Shown one piece after another: positions 22,001 through 33,094 of a stretch of DNA of 64,000 bases (positions within the stretch are counted from its first letter, which is position 1; the number at the start of each line of letters is the position of its first letter). A program made the translations under genes and the position numbers. The stretch lies in contig NZ_BDCI01000002.1 of assembly GCF_001613425.1 (NCBI RefSeq), positions 124,001 to 188,000 on the forward strand, read 5' to 3'. The notes below the pieces were generated by a model that was given only the letters and a program-made list of their open reading frames with translations, did no database searches and was not told the origin of the DNA. The stretch comes from Nocardia vulneris. Lineage in GTDB: Bacteria; Actinomycetota; Actinomycetes; Mycobacteriales; Mycobacteriaceae.

Positions 22001-25000
22001 GGCCGCCGGAGCGAGCCGGGCGACCGCGGCTTCGACCTGCGCGGCGAGCACCGCCGCGTCCTCCTCGGCGTCCTGGTCGGTGACGTCCACCCGGTGCAGG
22101 AGACTGCCCACGTCCACCGCGCCGACCGGTGCCACTTCGAGCCCCGCGCCGCGCTCGTCGTCCACCAGCCGCGCCCGCAACACCTCATGCCGATCCAGCA
22201 CCGCACCCACTGTCGCCAGCAGACCCGCCCGATCGATCCCCAGCGGCAGCTCGAGCAACAGCGATTGCGTGAAACTGTCGAAACCCGAACCCAATTCCCG
22301 GATGAAACGCGCCACCGGCAACAGCGGCAGCCATCCCACACCGCCGCCGGGCAACTCCGCCAGCACCGTGCCGCCGGCGCCGCGCTCGACCGCGACCGCT
22401 GCCAGCCCCGCGGCCGTCCGATGCTCGAACACCTCGCGCGGGCTGATCTGCACCCCGCGTTCCCGCGCCCGCGAGACGACCTGGATGGACCGGATGCTGT
22501 CGCCGCCCAACTCGAAGAAGCTGTCGTCGACCCCGACCTTCTCGACGCCGAGCACCTCCGCGAACACGGTCGCGAGCACCTGCTCCTGCGTGGTCCGCGG
22601 CGCTTGATAGCGGGCCGAGGAGACGAACTCGGGGTCCGGCAGCGCGGCGCGATCGAGTTTGCCGTTCGCGGTCAGGGGCAGGGCGTCCAGCACCGTCACC
22701 ACCGCGGGCACCATGAACTCCGGCAGCCGCGCGGCGGCGAATCCGCGCACGTCGGCGCCGTCGAGTTCGTGTTCGGCACCGGCAGCGACCACGTAACCCA
22801 CCAGCTGGTCGCCTCCGGTCTCGGTCGCGCGGGCGAGCACCACCGCCTGACCCACCGAAGGATGCTGTGCCAGAGCGGCTTCCACCTCGCCGGGCTCGAC
22901 CCGGAACCCGCGGATCTTCACCTGATCGTCGGCCCGGCCCACGAACTCCAGCACGCCCGCGGCGGTCCAGCGCACGACGTCGCCGGTGCGGTACAACCGC
23001 CCACCGGCGGGATCGAACGGGTCGGCGACGAACCTCCCCGCCGTCAGCCCGGTTCGGCCCTGGTAGCCGCGCGCCACTTGCGCACCGGCCACATACAATT
23101 CACCGGGCACGCCCAGCGGCACCGGGTTCAGCCACGAATCGAGTACGTAAACCCGGGTATTGGGCACCGGCCGCCCGATCGGGATCGCGCCGGCCGCGTC
23201 CGGATCGGCGTCGTGGTCGGTCACGCACGCCGTGGTCTCGGTGGGGCCGTAGCCGTTCACGATCTGCACCTCGGCAGCGTGTGCCGTCGCCTTGCGCACC
23301 ACACCCGCGGTCAGCTCGGCGCCGCCGGCGATGATCCGGCGCAGCGACCGCAACGGGTTGCCGGGCACCGACTCCACGTGTTCCAGCAGCGCGGCGAGCA
23401 GCGGCGGCGTCGCGAACATCTTCGCCACCGAGCCGGTCGCGACGAGCCGGGTCAGCTCCGCCGGGTCGGACCGCTCGGCACCGGCCAGCACGAGGGTCGC
23501 GCCGCCGCACAGCGCGGGCCAGATCTCATAGGTGGAGGCGTCGAACGCGATCGAGGAGTGCACCAGCACCCGCTCACCGGGCTCGATCGACCACGCCTGG
23601 GCCACCAGGTGCACCACGTTGCGGTGCGTGACGCCAACGCCTTTCGGCACACCGGTGGAACCGGAGGTGTAGATCACGTACGCGAGGTTCTGCGGGTCCG
23701 GCAACCGCTCGACGACCGTGCCCGGGGCCCACTCACCGTCCAGACAGAGTTGTGGCGTCGCGGTGTCGGGCAGCAGTCGCGCGGTCGCGGTATCGGTCAG
23801 CACGACGACGGGCGCGGCGTCGGCGAGTACGAACCGCAGCCGATCCGCGGGGTACGCCGGATCGATCGGCAAGTAGCCGCCGCCCGCTTTCAGCACGCCG
23901 AGCAGCGCCACGATCAGCTCCGCCGTCCGCGGCAGGGCCACGGCGACCACGGCGTCCGGCCCGACACCGTGCGCGACCAGGAGCTGCGCGAGCCGGTCGG
24001 CGCGCGCGTCGAGTTCGCGATAGGACAGCTCGGCGTCGGCGCAGACGACCGCGATCTCGTCCGGCGTGCGAGCGGCTTGCGCCTCGAACAGTCCCGCCAC
24101 CGTGGTCTGCGGTACCTCGGCGTGGCCACCGTTCCACCGGCGCACCATCGCCTCGCGTTCGCCGGGTTCGAGCACGTCGAGACGGCCGATGGGCCGGTCC
24201 GGGTCGGCCGTCACCTGTCGCAGCACACGCAGCAGCCGCGCCACCATCGTCTCGACGGTGGCCCGGTCGAACAGTTCGGTCGCGTATTCGACCAGACCGC
24301 TCCACTGCTGACCGGCGGGTGCGTCGGCGATGTTGAAGAACAGATCGAAGCGCGCGACGCCCAGCGACACGTCGTAGGGCGCGAACTCGGTGCCGTGCAG
24401 CTCGAATGTCGGCGCCGTGTTGTTCTGGAACGCCAGTGACACCTGGAACAGCGGATGATGCGCGGCCGAGCGCACCGGATTCAGCAGCTCCACCAGCAAT
24501 TCGAACGGAATGTCCTGATTCTCGTAGGCGGCAAGGGCTTTCGCCCGAACCTGGGCGACGATCTCCGCGAACGACGCGGCGGGCGTGACAGCGGTCCGCA
24601 GCACCCAGGTGTTCACGAAGAAGCCCACCAGATCGGCCAGCGCCTCGTCGGTGCGCCCGGCGATCGGCGAGCCGATCGGAATATCCTCGCCCGCACCGAG
24701 TTCGAACAGCAGCACCGCCAAGGCCGACTGCAGCACCATCGAGACGGTCGCGCCCGCACGCGCCGCCGAGCGTTCCACCGCGGCCCGCGTCGCGGGGTCG
24801 ATCCCGAATGCCACCACGTCGCCGCGATATCCGGCCACCCGCGGCCGTGGCCGGTCCGCCGGCAGCCGCAGCTGTTCGGGCAGCCCGGCGAGTTCGTGCC
24901 GCCAGTACTCGTACTGCTGCGACAGCACGCTGTCCGGATCGGTCCGCGCGCCGAGCAATTCGCGTTGCCACAGCGTGTAATCCGCGTACTGCACCGGCAG

Positions 25001-28000
25001 TGGCGACCAGTCCGGCGCCCGCCCCGCGAGGCGAGCGGCGTACGCCGACGCCAGATCCCGCAGCAGCGGCGTCATCGACCAGCCGTCCCCCGCGATGTGA
25101 TGCAGCAGCACCAAGACCACGCATTCGTCGTCGGCACACCGGAACACGGTGGCGCGGACCGGGATCTGCGTGGACAGGTCGAAGCCGTAGCGCACCGCCG
25201 CCCGCACCGCGGCCGCCACCTCGTCCGGCTCCGGCTCGGTGACGACGATGGGCACATCGGCGGACTCCGCGGCCACGATCTGTTGCGCGGGTACACCGTC
25301 GCGCTCGGTGAACACCGTGCGCAGGCTCTCGTGCCGGGCCACCACATCGCGCAGCGCACCGCCCAGCGCCGCCACGTCGACCCCGCGCAACCGCACCACC
25401 AACGGGATGTTGAAGGTGGCCGACGGTCCTTCCAAGCGGTGCACGAACCACAGCCGCCGCTGCGCGTACGACAGCGGGAGCAGGTCCGGGCGCGGTCGTG
25501 GTGCCAACGCCGGCCGCGGCCGGGCCCCGGTCTCGAGCCGGGTCGCCAGCTGGGCCACCGTCGGCGCCTCGAAGATCGCGCGGATCGCGACCTCGACTCC
25601 CATCGCCGTGCGGATCCGGCTGGCCAGCCGCGTCGCCAGCAGCGAGTGCCCGCCCAGTTCGAAGAAGCTGTCGTCCGCGCCGACCCGGTCGACGCCGAGC
25701 ACCTCGGCGAACAATTCGGCGAGCAGTTGCTCCTGCGCGGTGCCCGGCGCTCGATACTCGGCTGTGGACCGCAGCTCCGGGACCGGCAACGCGGCCCGGT
25801 CGAGCTTGCCGTTCGCGGTCCGCGGCACCGAGTCCACCACCAGCACCGCCGCGGGCACCAGGAAGTCGGGCAGGCGGGTTCCCGCGAACCGGCGCACCTC
25901 GGCGCCGTCCAGTTCCGCGGCGGCCGCGCGCTCGGCGACCACGTACCCGATCAGCTGCTTGCCCCGGGATTCGGTGTCCACCGCGACGACCACGGCCTGC
26001 GCGACCGAAGGATGCTGTGCCAGAGCGGCTTCCACCTCGCCGGGCTCGACCCGGAACCCGCGGATCTTCACCTGATCGTCGGCCCGGCCCACGAACTCCA
26101 GCACCCCGGCCGCCGTCCAGCGCACCACATCACCGGTGCGATACAACCGCCCACCGGCGGGATCGAACGGGTCGGCCACGAACCGCGCCGCCGTCAGACC
26201 CGGCCGCCCGCGATAGCCGCGCGCCAACTGCGCACCGGCGGCATACAATTCGCCGTCGACGCCCACGGGCACCGGCAACAGCCGCGAATCGAGCACGTAC
26301 ACCCGGGTATTGGCCACCGGCCGGCCGATGGGCACGGTCGCGCCCGCGACGAGATCCGGTGCCGCATACGACGTCACGTTCACCGTCGCCTCGGTCGGGC
26401 CGTAGAGATTGTCCACCCGGACCCCGTCGCACACCGTCCGCAGCCCCTCGACCAGTGCCGAAGTCACCGTGTCGGCGCCGGTGTGCACCTGTGCCAGGGC
26501 GGCCAGCGGCCGGTCCGGCAGCGGTGTTGCGTACTCGGCCAACGCGGCGAGCAGGACCGGTGTCGCGAACATTCGCGTCACCGAGTGCAGCGCGACCAGG
26601 CGTGCGATCTCCGCCGGATCCGACCGCTGCTCGGTCGCCACCACCAGGGTCGCTCCGCCGCACAGGGCGGGCCAGATCTCGTAGGTGGACGCGTCGAACG
26701 CGATCGACGAATGCACCAGCACCCGGTCCGCGGGCCCGGCCGACCACGCCTGGGTTACCAGGCTCACCACGTTGCGATGCGTGATACCAACACCTTTGGG
26801 CACACCGGTCGAACCGGACGTGTAGATCACATACGCCAGGTCTTCGGCCGAGGGCTCGCCGACCGGACCGGTGCGGCCCGTGTCCTCGGCGTCGACAGAC
26901 AAGTGCGGTATGTCCGTGGACGGCAACATTTCCGCTGTGCTCGGATCGGTCACCACGACGACCGGCGCGGCGTCGGCGAGCACGAAAGCCAGCCGCTCCG
27001 AGGGATATCCGGGATCGATCGGCAGATAACCGCCCCCGGCACGCAACACCGCGACCAGCGCGACCAGCAGTTCCACCGACCGCGGCAGGGCCACGGCGAC
27101 GACGCTGTCCCGACGCACGCCTCGCGAGATCAGCACGCGCGCCAGCCGATCCGCGCGAGCGCCGAGGTCCCGATAAGTCAGCCGGTGCGCCCCGCAGATC
27201 ACCGCGATCGCCTCCGGCGTGCGCGCGACCTGTGCGTCGAACAGTTCGGTGACGGTGCTGCCGGGCAGCTCGCAAGTGGTGTCGTTCCAGCGGCGCAACA
27301 CCAGCGCGCGTTCGCCGGTGTCGAGCAGGTCGAACGACCCGACCTGACGATCCGGTGCGGACACCGCCGCCCGGACGAGCCGGGCGAACCGCGCCGTCAG
27401 CGCCTCGATGGTGGCTCGATCGAACAGGTCGGTGGCGTATTCGACGTGCATGTCCCAGCCACCGGCCGCGTCGGCGACGGTGAATGTGAGATCGAAACGC
27501 GAGGTCGTGGTCGCCAACGCATAGGGCTCGAAGCCGACTCCGGACAGCGAAAAGGTCGGGGCCGTGTTGTTCTGGACGCTCAGCAGTACCTGGAACAGCG
27601 GATGGTGTGCGGCCGAACGTGCCGGATTGAGCAGTTCCACCAGCAGTTCGAACGGCAGATCCTGATTCTCGTAGGCGGCCAGCGCTTTTGCCTTCACCTG
27701 ACCGACGATTTCGGCGAAAGTGTTCGCCTGCGACACCTGAGCGCGCAGCACCCAGGTGTTGACGAAGAACCCGACCAGCTCGGTCAGCGCGTCGTCGGTG
27801 CGGCCGGCGATCGGCGCGCCGATCGGAATATCCTCGCCCGCACCGAGTTTGGCCAGCAGCACCGCCAGGGCCGACTGCCACACCATCGAGACCGTGGCCC
27901 CCGCCGCCGCGGCGAAGCGCTCCACCTCGGCGCGTGATTCGCCGTCGATTCCGTATACCAGCACCTCGCCGCGATGGCTCGCCACCCGCGGCCGGGGCCG

Positions 28001-28633
28001 GTCCGTCGGCAGCGCCAATTGTTCGGGCACCCCGTCCAGTTCCTGGCGCCAGTAGGCGAACTGCTGGGACAGCACGCTGTCCGGGTCGGTCGCCGACCCG
28101 AGCAATTCCTGTTGCCACAGCGTGTAATCCACGTACTGCACCGGCAGCGGCTCCCAGTCCGGCACCGTGCCCTGCCGCCGCGCCGCGTACGCCTCGGACA
28201 GGTCGCGCAGCAGCGGTGTCATGGACCAGCCGTCACCGGCGATGTGATGGATCAGCAGCACCACCACGCAGGCGTCGTCGGCATAGCGGAACACATCGGC
28301 CCGCACCGGGATCTCCGACGCCAGATCGAATTCGTGCCGCACCGCCGCCGTCACGGCGGCATCGAGATCGGCGGCGGCCACCTCGGTGACCGTCATCGGC
28401 ACCGCCACCTGGTCCACGTCGAGCACCCGCTGCCCCGGCACGCCGTCCACCTCGACGAAGACCGTACGCAGGCTCTCGTGCCTGCCGACCACGTCACCGA
28501 CCGCGGCCGCGAAGGCCCGCGCGTCGAACGGGCCGGTCAACCGGACCGTCAGTGGCATGTTGTAGGTGGCGGACGGTCCTTCCAGACGATGGATGAACCA
28601 CAAACGCCGCTGCGCGTACGACAACGGAATCAT
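7892..28633 (-). CDS. nonribosomal peptide synthetase, modules 5-9 with terminal thioesterase
   Basis: The product is about 6,913 residues. Domain order is C-A-T, C-A-T-E, C(DCL)-A-T-E, C(DCL)-A-T, C-A-MT-T-TE. All A domains show [13 protein letters not shown] and GKLDR/GKVDR-type motifs, and T domains read LGGHSLL or LGGDSIRS before E domains. It receives a tetrapeptidyl chain from the upstream synthetase, adds five residues (two epimerised, one N-methylated) and releases the chain with the TE. ATG 28633 overlaps the upstream TGA by one base (TGATG); a GTG one codon earlier (28636) is an alternative, and GAGAGGTGG lies just upstream. The C domain starts within the first few residues, so there is no docking domain. 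The stop abuts the TIGR03086 gene. Confidence 0.95.
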   Translation of the reverse strand: MIPLSYAQRRLWFIHRLEGPSATYNMPLTVRLTGPFDARAFAAAVGDVVGRHESLRTVFVEVDGVPGQRVLDVDQVAVPMTVTEVAAADLDAAVTAAVRHEFDLASEIPVRADVFRYADDACVVVLLIHHIAGDGWSMTPLLRDLSEAYAARRQGTVPDWEPLPVQYVDYTLWQQELLGSATDPDSVLSQQFAYWRQELDGVPEQLALPTDRPRPRVASHRGEVLVYGIDGESRAEVERFAAAAGATVSMVWQSALAVLLAKLGAGEDIPIGAPIAGRTDDALTELVGFFVNTWVLRAQVSQANTFAEIVGQVKAKALAAYENQDLPFELLVELLNPARSAAHHPLFQVLLSVQNNTAPTFSLSGVGFEPYALATTTSRFDLTFTVADAAGGWDMHVEYATDLFDRATIEALTARFARLVRAAVSAPDRQVGSFDLLDTGERALVLRRWNDTTCELPGSTVTELFDAQVARTPEAIAVICGAHRLTYRDLGARADRLARVLISRGVRRDSVVAVALPRSVELLVALVAVLRAGGGYLPIDPGYPSERLAFVLADAAPVVVVTDPSTAEMLPSTDIPHLSVDAEDTGRTGPVGEPSAEDLAYVIYTSGSTGVPKGVGITHRNVVSLVTQAWSAGPADRVLVHSSIAFDASTYEIWPALCGGATLVVATEQRSDPAEIARLVALHSVTRMFATPVLLAALAEYATPLPDRPLAALAQVHTGADTVTSALVEGLRTVCDGVRVDNLYGPTEATVNVTSYAAPDLVAGATVPIGRPVANTRVYVLDSRLLPVPVGVDGELYAAGAQLARGYRGRPGLTAARFVADPFDPAGGRLYRTGDVVRWTAAGVLEFVGRADDQVKIRGFRVEPGEVEAALAQHPSVAQAVVVAVDTESRGKQLIGYVVAERAAAAELDGAEVRRFAGTRLPDFLVPAAVLVVDSVPRTANGKLDRAALPVPELRSTAEYRAPGTAQEQLLAELFAEVLGVDRVGADDSFFELGGHSLLATRLASRIRTAMGVEVAIRAIFEAPTVAQLATRLETGARPRPALAPRPRPDLLPLSYAQRRLWFVHRLEGPSATFNIPLVVRLRGVDVAALGGALRDVVARHESLRTVFTERDGVPAQQIVAAESADVPIVVTEPEPDEVAAAVRAAVRYGFDLSTQIPVRATVFRCADDECVVLVLLHHIAGDGWSMTPLLRDLASAYAARLAGRAPDWSPLPVQYADYTLWQRELLGARTDPDSVLSQQYEYWRHELAGLPEQLRLPADRPRPRVAGYRGDVVAFGIDPATRAAVERSAARAGATVSMVLQSALAVLLFELGAGEDIPIGSPIAGRTDEALADLVGFFVNTWVLRTAVTPAASFAEIVAQVRAKALAAYENQDIPFELLVELLNPVRSAAHHPLFQVSLAFQNNTAPTFELHGTEFAPYDVSLGVARFDLFFNIADAPAGQQWSGLVEYATELFDRATVETMVARLLRVLRQVTADPDRPIGRLDVLEPGEREAMVRRWNGGHAEVPQTTVAGLFEAQAARTPDEIAVVCADAELSYRELDARADRLAQLLVAHGVGPDAVVAVALPRTAELIVALLGVLKAGGGYLPIDPAYPADRLRFVLADAAPVVVLTDTATARLLPDTATPQLCLDGEWAPGTVVERLPDPQNLAYVIYTSGSTGVPKGVGVTHRNVVHLVAQAWSIEPGERVLVHSSIAFDASTYEIWPALCGGATLVLAGAERSDPAELTRLVATGSVAKMFATPPLLAALLEHVESVPGNPLRSLRRIIAGGAELTAGVVRKATAHAAEVQIVNGYGPTETTACVTDHDADPDAAGAIPIGRPVPNTRVYVLDSWLNPVPLGVPGELYVAGAQVARGYQGRTGLTAGRFVADPFDPAGGRLYRTGDVVRWTAAGVLEFVGRADDQVKIRGFRVEPGEVEAALAQHPSVGQAVVLARATETGGDQLVGYVVAAGAEHELDGADVRGFAAARLPEFMVPAVVTVLDALPLTANGKLDRAALPDPEFVSSARYQAPRTTQEQVLATVFAEVLGVEKVGVDDSFFELGGDSIRSIQVVSRARERGVQISPREVFEHRTAAGLAAVAVERGAGGTVLAELPGGGVGWLPLLPVARFIRELGSGFDSFTQSLLLELPLGIDRAGLLATVGAVLDRHEVLRARLVDDERGAGLEVAPVGAVDVGSLLHRVDVTDQDAEEDAAVLAAQVEAAVARLAPAAGVLVQFVWFDAGPARPGRLSIVAQHLVIDGVSWRILVPDLAAAWSQVATGAVPVLPMAGTSLRRWAHGLVEQASRSRWTDQLPWWRGVLERPDPVLGARPLDPAVDVLATVEQVRVELPVAVTESLLTALPAAFHGGAEDGLVAALTVAVHHWRHRRGRCAEHAGDACDDSVLLRLEGHGREEDTVPGAELSSTVGWFTSVFPVRLRAGVTEWDQLCAGGPAAGAAVKAVKEQLRAVPDKGIGYGLLRYLDPASAAVLRQYSTGQIGFNYLGRLTAGDLLPDRRQGAGWAPSQDGAAAAAAPHPAMPALAALDVTTMVVDTPEGPVLQAVFAAPTGVLRRHETAELAELWRRAAAGVARCATGPDAGGRTPSDLPLVALDHTEIEVLEAQYPHLVDVWPTTPMQSGLLFHRALADSGFDAYHMQVVFELAGQVDPARMRAAGRALLDRHPNLRAGYVEGVRREPVQVVVDAVDLPWRAVDLRDRDESARAATLQQLLLADRHTHFDMARPPLLRWTLVQLTDERAELVFSTHHVLLDGWSLPLLIRDLLHLYGSDGAADALPQAPDYRHFLTWLAQRDVPAGVQAWADELDGFAEPTLLAGPGDDVGAAEVEQVAVPLDAATAAALPRRAKELAVTVNTVVQTAWGVLLAKTTGRNDVVAGATVSGRPPEIPDVASMVGLFINTVPVRVRFGPRDSLADLLADVQARQVALLDQQHVGLAEIHRAVGLNVLFDSLIGFESYPVDYTGIGAAADSSGLAITGLRADAPTHYPLTLVAGAAPALQLRLEYRTDLFGRPAVEAMARQLARIVRQVMSDASVPVGSIDLLGADERELVLRHWNDTALEVSGSTLPELFEAQVARTPDAVAVRCGDVAVSYRELAARADRLAALLIAQGVGPDDVVAVALPRSVDLIVTLLGVLRAGGGYLPIDPAYPSERSAFVLADADPVVLVTDSVTGAALPETSTPRLQLDAPATTTRGTGRTGSARTVTPQHLAYVIYTSGSTGVPKGVAITHGNVAHLVAQAWFAGPGERVLVHSSIAFDASTYEIWPALCGGATLVLATGERSDPAEITQVVQDRSVTKMFATPPLLSALADYAKSLPGTPLRSLIQVNTGADTVTSGLVQSLRAGCAGLRVDNLYGPTEATVDVTSFVVPARIDGAAVPIGAPVANSRVYVLDPWLTPVPIGTAGELYVSGAQLARGYRGRAGLTAQRFVADPFGPAGGRLYRTGDLVRWNAAGQLEFAGRIDDQVKIRGFRVEPGEVETVLAQHPSVAQAVVQARAGDRGGKQLIGYVVAERTDTSASELDGGAVRRFAAERLPDYMVPTAVLVLESMPLTASGKVDRRALPEPELSSSAAYRAPRTSQEQLLAEVFAEVLGLDRVGVDDSFFELGGDSIRSIQVVSRARELGVEISPREVFEHRTAAALATVALTREVAAPVLAELPGGGAGWLPLLPVARFVRELGAGFDSFTQSLLLELPVGIDRAGLVATLTAVLDRHDVLRARLVDDERGAGLEVAPPGAVDVDGVLHRVETASFAAHPADRAEVIVAQVAAAVGRMAPAAGVMVQFVWFDRGPHRPGLLSFVAHHLVVDGVSWRILLPDLASAWQEVAAGVAPELPGTGTSMRRWAHGLAAAATRPERVAELAWWRSVLDGPDPALGRRALDPLVDVMSTVEHVQVRMPVQVTETLLTALPAVFHGGVEDGLLAALAAAVTRWRAGRGADADSVLIRLEGHGRQEDTVAGADLSRTVGWFTSMFPVRLRADADAWDQLCAGGPAAGALFKSVKEQLRAVPGKGLGYGMLRYLNPETAAVLQAFSAGQLGFNYLGRFTSADLLPARLRGAGWTPAVDGEQLITPLDPAMSERPAIAVLDVNAMVIDTAAGPVLQAVFAAPAGVLPQHEIRELSELWRDAATGLARHAELGAGGLTPSDLPLVTLAQHEIEALEARYPRLVDVWPLTSMQSGLLFHQVLAGAGFDAYHMQVVFGLAGAVDPERMRAAGQGLLDRYPNLRVGFVTDGPGDAVQAVLAGVELPWRVVDLRNTEASARGAALDRLLDEDRRTHFDVTRPPLLRLTLVPMADDRCELILTAHHVLLDGWSLPLLLRDLLHLYGSGGDHSTLPQPPAYQEFLKWWHRRDSRAARQAWAAELDGVTEPTLLAGHDGGAADGVVHVAVPLSAATAAGLNRRATDLGVTLNTVVQAGWGMLLAATTGRRDVLTGATVSGRPPAIPGVDAMVGLFINTVAVRVRFGVRDTIADLLRALQARQVALLDHHHIGLTEIHQVTGLNVLFDTLIGFESYPVDQRGIGAAAGTSGITIADLHPYSPSHYPLTFIANGGPVLDLHLEYRTDAFGRSEVEALAARLVRIFEQIVRDPEMPVVAIDLLGAAERESVLRRWNSALAAIPEGTIADQFRARVAATPDAVAVVCADTELSYRDLDLRSQRLARVLVSAGVCPDSVVAVALPRSAELLVALLAVLKAGGGYLPIDPAYPSDRLAFILADAGPTVLVTDQATAAALPHSETPRLYLDTLDSGQHLDGGDLPTTVRPDNLAYVIYTSGSTGVPKGVAITHRNVVSFAAQPVWQGGAHEAVLLHSSIAFDASTYEIWVPLLGGGRVVVAPPERTDIAALGRMMLAHGVTAAFITTRLFELFIDHCPEALGALRQVWAGGEELPAQVLTRALRGCPETRVVNGYGPTETTTFATCRGFENADGGVDAVVPIGVALANMRAFVLDPWLRPVPVGAAGELYLAGAQLGRGYHGRPGTTAAQFVADPFDPAGGRLYRTGDVVRWNSTGELEYVGRVDDQVKIRGFRIEPGEVETALAQHPSVSRAVVIARDTGIGGKQLIGYVVAADPEDRLDGAQLREFVAGRLPDYMVPAAVLVLDRVPLTANGKLDRAALPVPELLSAMPYRAPGTERERVLGDLFGEVLGRERIGLDDNFFELGGHSLLATRLISRIRVELGVEVPIRAVFDAPTVARLAERLDPEARVRPALTAGARPDVVPLSFAQRRLWFIHRLEGPSATYNIPLAVRLRGVDVAALTAAIGDVVARHETLRTVFVETDGVPGQRVLAADGVEVPVQSTEVSPDEVDAAVTAAVRFGFDLSTQIPIRVTILCSGPGEYVLVLLIHHIAGDGWSMTPLLRDLATAYTARADDRAPGWEPLPVQYVDYTLWQQDLLGAPTDPDSALARQFDYWRAELDGLPEQLRLPTDRPRPRVASYRGDMVVFEIDAEIRSGVQRLAAREGATVSMVLQSALAVLLFELGAGEDIPIGAPIAGRTDAALTDLIGFFVNTWVLRARVVPAAPFTELVGAIRAKALAAYENQDAPFELLVEMLNPVRSAAQHPLFQVSLAFQNNALPTLEFAGVEFEPYHASTATARFDLFFNIADTPAGQPWGAFIEYATDLFDHATVEAIAARFVRVLRQVVAHPSAPVGSIDVLGDEERGLVVHAWNDTAVALEPDLTLAELFRRRVEATPDAVAVIAAGTELTYRELDVRANQLARVLASRGVGPDSVVAVALPRSADLIVALLAVVQAGGGYLPIDPGYPADRLAFILADAAPVVVLTDAATAAVLPQTTTPRVELDTVTASGADHADRLAPPRPQNLAYVIYTSGSTGVPKGVGITHRNVVNLVAQAWSADRADRVLVHSSIAFDASTYEIWPALCGGAALVVASAQRSDPAELTRLVQTRAVTKMFATPPLLSALAEYAESLPDKPFQSLRQVNTGADSLSTGLVDALRSSCGISRIDNLYGPTEATVDVTSYVVPGAVSGATVPIGAPVANTRVYVLDSWLSPVPVGVAGELYVAGTQLARGYLGRSGLTAARFVADPFDPVGGRLYRTGDVVRWTAAGVLEFAGRADDQVKIRGFRVEPGEVETVLAHHPSVAQAVVLARETGTGGKQLVGYVVADKAGPVVGEDELVGQWRRVYDDLYSGVTGGADAVAEPGDEPARADELASDFGGWNSSYTGAPIPLAQMREWRAATVDRIRELGPRRVLEIGVGSGLLMSQLAPECAEYWATDLSAETIGKLREQLARVDAGWAANVFLSARPADDPAGLPECHFDTVVLNSVVQYFPSQAYLGKVLEQVLRVLAPGGAIFVGDVRNFALLTEFTTAVQLVRHGGADAAAVRDRVRRDIAAEQELLLAPEYFTALGRECGFDAVDIELKRGHSVNELNRYRYDVVLWKAPAQPLSVADLPKAGYRDHDWLCALLRNGHSDGLRITGIPHAGLIGEVAAAELIRGGQPVPEEPESVSTAVGFEGTLDRTVRPDTGLLPEELHVLGTALGYTTAVTWSATPGHMDAVFLDAETRGGRPLADVYEPTANPAACANNPQAGLLAAAVRRWAAERLPEFMVPATVLVLDALPLTANGKLDRVALPDPELLSATEYRAPRTEREQAVAELFAEILGVGRVGIDDDFFALGGHSLLATRLTSRIRATLGVEVPVRVVFDAPTVAQLVPRLDEGATAGTDFDPVLLLKSSGGQQPLWCLHPGGGLGWFYQQLGGHLSDRPVYAIQSRGLDGGPVAASFDAMVADYIDRILALQEEGPYYLLGWSYGGIVAHALACELTRRGRVVGFLGILDSKPPVASDDDPDVSEEQAMAGIRDWAADRFGEQLESPVIQRLVAQATKVLINNSTLLDGFTSPCFDGDLTVFAAAIDAEGHRTADPATEFEQAWRPHVSGRIDVLEVDCAHGDFDRPENMHRVGRLLNELL
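9968..10156 (-). repeat. near-identical copy of methyltransferase-domain DNA (pair with 34471-34659)
   Basis: By eye this 189-bp stretch of the module 9 methyltransferase differs from 34471-34659 (module 3 methyltransferase) at only three bases. The third methyltransferase (module 4, around 29960-30190) is much more diverged over the same segment, so this looks like recent gene conversion rather than general conservation. Confidence 0.85.
13019..16160 (-). other. NRPS module 8: C(DCL)-A(Val)-T
   Basis: The C domain begins [12 protein letters not shown] and has HHVLLDGWS near residue 4299; it is of the DCL type that accepts a D-configured donor, as expected after the E domain of module 7. The A-domain code read by eye is DAYFWGGTFK, a known valine code. 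T is LGGHSLL near 5149. Valine is predicted with good confidence. Confidence 0.88.
16161..20821 (-). other. NRPS module 7: C(DCL)-A-T-E
   Basis: A DCL-type C domain (HHVLLDGWS near residue 2744) follows the E domain of module 6. The A code is DAYFNGLVDK, the same as module 9 and unassigned. The T domain has the pre-epimerase form LGGDSIRS near 3601. The E domain shows [10 protein letters not shown] near 3799 plus EGHGR and GFNYLGR motifs. A D-configured residue is predicted at position 7. Confidence 0.88.
20822..25486 (-). other. NRPS module 6: C(LCL)-A-T-E
   Basis: LCL-type C domain with HHIAGDGWS near residue 1181. The A code is DAYFIGGACK, identical to that of module 4 and unassigned, probably small or aliphatic. 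T is LGGDSIRS near 2044. The E domain has [10 protein letters not shown] near 2239, with Gln replacing the first His of the HHxxxDG motif; the second, catalytic His is kept. A D-residue is predicted at position 6. Confidence 0.87.
25487..28633 (-). other. NRPS module 5: C(LCL)-A-T
   Basis: The protein opens directly with the C-domain motif [19 protein letters not shown] is near residue 131, the A core near 599 and T (LGGHSLL) near 994. The A code is DAYFHGLVNK, close to that of module 3 (Asn replaced by His at one pocket position), and is unassigned. Confidence 0.87.
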
Positions 28634-31600
28634 CACAGACCCACCTCTCGGTTCATCCTGCGCAGCGCCGGTCGTCGCGACGGCGCGAGCCGAGGCCATC
28701 GATCGGCCAGTTCGGCGACGGTCGCGGCCTCGAACATCACCCGGATCGGCACCTCGACGCCGAGCACCGCCCGGATCCGGCTCGCCAGCCGGGTGGCCAG
28801 CAGCGAATGGCCGCCCAGCGCGAAGAAGCTGTCGTCGATACCCACCCGTCCGACCCCGAGTATCTCGCTGAACAGGCCCGTCAGGGTCTGCTCGAGGTCG
28901 CTGCGCGGCGCCCGATAAGCCTTGGCGGACAAGAATTCCGGATCCGGCAGGGCGGCACGATCGAGCTTGCCGTTCGCGGTCAGCGGCACCGCGTCCAGCA
29001 CCAGCACCGCCGTCGGCACCATGAAGTCCGGCAGCCGTTCGGCCGCGAACGCCCGCACGCCGGCGGGCAGCAGGCTGTCCTGCGGGTTGTTGGCGTAGTG
29101 TCCCCGGTCCGCGAGCGCCCCCGTCGGCAGATACACGCCGTCGAGCGAACGGCCTTGCGCACCTGCCGCATCGAGGAACACCGCGTCCATTCGATCCGCT
29201 CGTGCCGACCAGGTGACGGCTGCCGCGTAACCGAATTGCCCGGCCAGCACATGCAGGTCCGCTGGCAGCAAACCGACCTCCGTCGGGTTCGAAGCGTCGA
29301 GCATCCCTTCGAAACCCGCTGTGCGCGGGTCGCTTTGCGGACCGCTCGACACCGGGAGACCCTCGGCGATACGCCGCGCCGCGGCGATCTGACCGAGCAG
29401 TCCGGCGTGCGGGATCCCGGTGACCCGAAGGCCTTCCGGGTGCCGTGACCGCAACAGCTCGCGCAGCCGGTCCCCGTCGTCGAATTCGACCTTCGGCAGG
29501 TCGAGCACCGAGATCGGCGTGGCCGGGCTCTGGTGCAGGACCACGTCGTAGCGGAACCGGCTCAGCTCGTTGACCGATCGCCCGCGCTTGAGCTGGATGT
29601 CGACCGCGTCGAACCCGGCCGCGAGGAAGTATTCCGGGGCCAGCAGCAGCTCCTGCTCCCCCGCGATATCGCGGCGGACACGGTCGGCGACCGTCGCCGG
29701 ATCCTCGCCGCCGTGGCGGGTGACCTGCACGGCGGTCGCGAACTCGGGCAGCAGCGCGAGATTGCGTACGTCGCCCACGAAAACGGCACCACCCGGGGCC
29801 AACAGGCCGCGGACACGGTCGAGCACCCGGCGCAGATACGCTTCGCTCGGGAAATATTGGACGACGGAGTTCAGCACCACCGTGTCGAAGTGGTGCTGCG
29901 GCAACCCCGTCACGTCATCGGCGGCCTGGGCACTCAGGACGACCCGATCCGTCCAGTCCGCGTCGAGTCGCGCGAGCTGCTGTCGCAGCGTGTCGACGGT
30001 CGCCGCCGACAGATCCGTCGCCCGGTATTCGGTGCAGTCCGGGGCGAGTTGTGAGAGCAACAGACCCGACCCGACGCCGATTTCGAGCAGGCGCCCCGGG
30101 CGCAACCCGCGAATGCGCTCGACGGTGGCGGACCGCCATTCCCGCATCTGCGCCAACGGAATCGGCGCACCGGTGTAACTGCTGTTCCAGCCCCCGAAGT
30201 CGCCACCGAACGGCGCCTGCTCGGCCGCCGAGGGCGGCACGGCCGCGCCGCCGTGTCCGTTGCGGGAACCGCTGTCGGCCTTGCCCGCACCGGAATACAG
30301 GTCGTCGTACACGCGGCGCCACTGGCCGACCAGTTCGTCCTCGCCACCGGCGGTGCCCGTTCGATCGGGCACCACGTAGCCGATCAGGTGCTTGCCACCC
30401 GCCTCGGTCTCGCGCGCCACGACCACGGCACTGGACACCGAAGGATGCTGGGCCAGTACGGTTTCCACTTCGCCCGGCTCCACCCGGAAGCCGCGGATCT
30501 TCACCTGGTCGTCGACCCGGCCCGCGAATTCCAACTGTCCCGACCGGTTCCAGCGCACCACGTCGCCGGTGCGGTACAACCGGCCGCCGGCGGTGTCGAA
30601 CGGATCGGCCACGAACCGGGCCGCGGTCAGCCCGGGCCGGCCTCGATAACCCCGCCCCACTTGCGCGCCCGCTACGTAAAGCTCACCGGCCACCCCCACC
30701 GGCACCGGCGTCAGCCACGAATCCAGCACGTACACCCGGGTATTCGGCACCGGCACCCCGATCGGCACCGGCCCGTCGGACTCGGTCCCGGCGTCGTGGG
30801 TGGTCACGCACGCCGTGGTCTCGGTGGGCCCGTAGCCGTTCATGATCTGCGCCCGCGCACCGCGTTCGGGCAGTTTGCGCACGACGTCGGCGGTCAGTTC
30901 GGCGCCGCCGACGATCACCCGGCGCAACGATTGCAACGGACTGCCGGGCAGCGACGCCACATGGTCGGACAGTGCCGAGAGCAGCGGCGGTGTGGCGAAC
31001 ATCTTGGTCACCGACCGCCGTTGCACCAGCCGGGTGATCTCCGCCAGATCCGCGCGCTGCTCGCAGGTCAGTACCACCGCCGCGCCACCGCACAGGGCAG
31101 GCCAGATCTCGTAGGTCGTCGCGTCGAAGGCGATCGAGGAGTGCACCAGCACCCGGTCCGCCGAGGACACCGACCATGCCTGCGCAACCAGGTTGACGAC
31201 GTTGCGATGGGTGATCGCAACACCTTTCGGCCTGCCGGTCGAGCCGGACGTGTAGATCACGTAGGCCAGGTTCTGCGGCGCGGGCGCACTGCTCGGCACC
31301 CGGGCGCACTCGCCACGTCCGGCCATCGCCGCTACCGCCTCGGGCGCGTCCAGGTGCAGCTGCGGTGCCGAGGTCGACGGCAGCAGCTTCGCGGTCACCG
31401 AATCCGTCACCACGACAACGGGAGCCGCGTCGGTGAGCACGTATTCGACGCGATCCGACGGGTATGCCGGATCGATCGGCAAATACCCGCCACCGGCCTT
31501 CACCACGGCCAGCAACGCGACCAGCAGCTCCGGCGAGCGCGGCAACGCCACCGCCGCCAGCCGCTCCGCACCGACCCCGTGGGCCGTCAGCATCCGCGCC

Positions 31601-33094
31601 AAACGGCCCGCGCGCAGGTCGAGTTCGCGATAGGTGAGTTCGGTGTCCGCACACACCACCGCGAGCGCCTCCGGCGTGCGCGCCACCTGTGCCTCGAACA
31701 CCTCGATCAGCGTCGTCTCCGGCACCGCCGCCGTCGCCGCGTTCCACCGGCGCAGCACCGACTCTCGTTCGTCCGCGCCCAAAACCTCGATCGACCCGAC
31801 GGGGGCGGCGGGTTCCACCACGATCCGGCGCAGCACCTGCTCGAACCGGCGCACCATGGTCTCGACCGTCGACCCGTCGAACAGTTCGGTCGCGTATTCG
31901 ACCAGCCCGCTCCAGGCTCGGCCGGCCGGTGCGTCGGTGATGTTGAAGAACAGGTCGAATCGTGCGGTCGCCGTGGTCGCGATATGCGGCTCGAACCGCA
32001 CGCCGGGCAGCTCGAGGGACGGCAGCGTGTTGTTCTGGAAAGCCAGCGACACCTGGAACAGCGGGTGATGCGCCGCCGAGCGCACCGGATTGAGCAGTTC
32101 GACCAGCAGTTCGAACGGGACGTCCTGATTCTCGTAGGCGGCCAGTGCTTTCGTCCGCACCTGGGCCAGGATCTCCCGGAACGACAGGGCCACCGGCACC
32201 TTCGCGCGCAGCACCCAGGAGTTCACGAAGAAGCCCACCAGATCGGCCAGTGCCTCGTCGGTGCGCCCGGCGATCGGTGACCCGATCGGAATATCCTCGC
32301 CCGCACCGAGTCTGCTCAGCAGCACGGCCAGCGCCGCCTGCAGCACCATCGAGACCGTCGCGCCCTCGGTCGCCGCCAATCGTTCGACCGCCGCGCGTGT
32401 TTCGGGATCGATCTCGAAGAACACCATATCGCCGCGGTAGCTCGCCACCCGCGGCCGCGGCCGATCGGTCGGCAGTTGCAGTTGGTCGGGCAGGCCGTCG
32501 AGTTCACGACGCCAGTACTCGAATTGCCGTGCGAGCACACTGTCCGGATCGGTGGCGGCGCCCAGCAGTTCGCGCTGCCACAGCGTGTAGTCGACATACT
32601 GCACCGGCAGCGCCGGCTGATCCGGCGCCCGGCCGCCGATGCGCGCCGTGTAGGCCGTCGACAGGTCCCGCAGCAGCGGCGTCATCGACCAGCCGTCCCC
32701 GGCGATGTGGTGGATCAGCAGCACCACCACGTATTCGTCCGCGCCACACTGGAAAACGTCGGCGCGCAACGGGATCTCGCTCGACAGATCGAAGCCGTAA
32801 CGCACGGCTCCGGTCACCGCGGCGTCGACCTCGGCCGGATCGACGGTGCTGCGGTGCACCGGAATCTCGAGGCTGTCCGCGTCGAGTACCCGTTGCGACG
32901 GCACGCCGTCGGCGTCGACGAAGATCGTGCGCAGGCTTTCGTGTCTGCGCACCACATCACCGATCGCCGTGGTCAGCACGGCGGCGTCCGCCCCGTGCAG
33001 CCGCACCGCGTAGGCCATGTTGTAGGTGGCCGAGGGCCCTTCGAGGCGGTGGATGAACCACAACCGTCGCTGTGCGAACGACAACGGCACCACA
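28633..33094 (-). other. NRPS module 4: C(LCL)-A-MT-T
   Basis: C domain HHIAGDGWS near residue 3731; A core near 4211; methyltransferase SAM motif [12 protein letters not shown] near 4604; T LGGHSLL near 5028. The A code is DAYFIGGACK, identical to module 6, so residues 4 and 6 may be the same amino acid, N-methylated at 4 and D-configured at 6. Confidence 0.88.
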
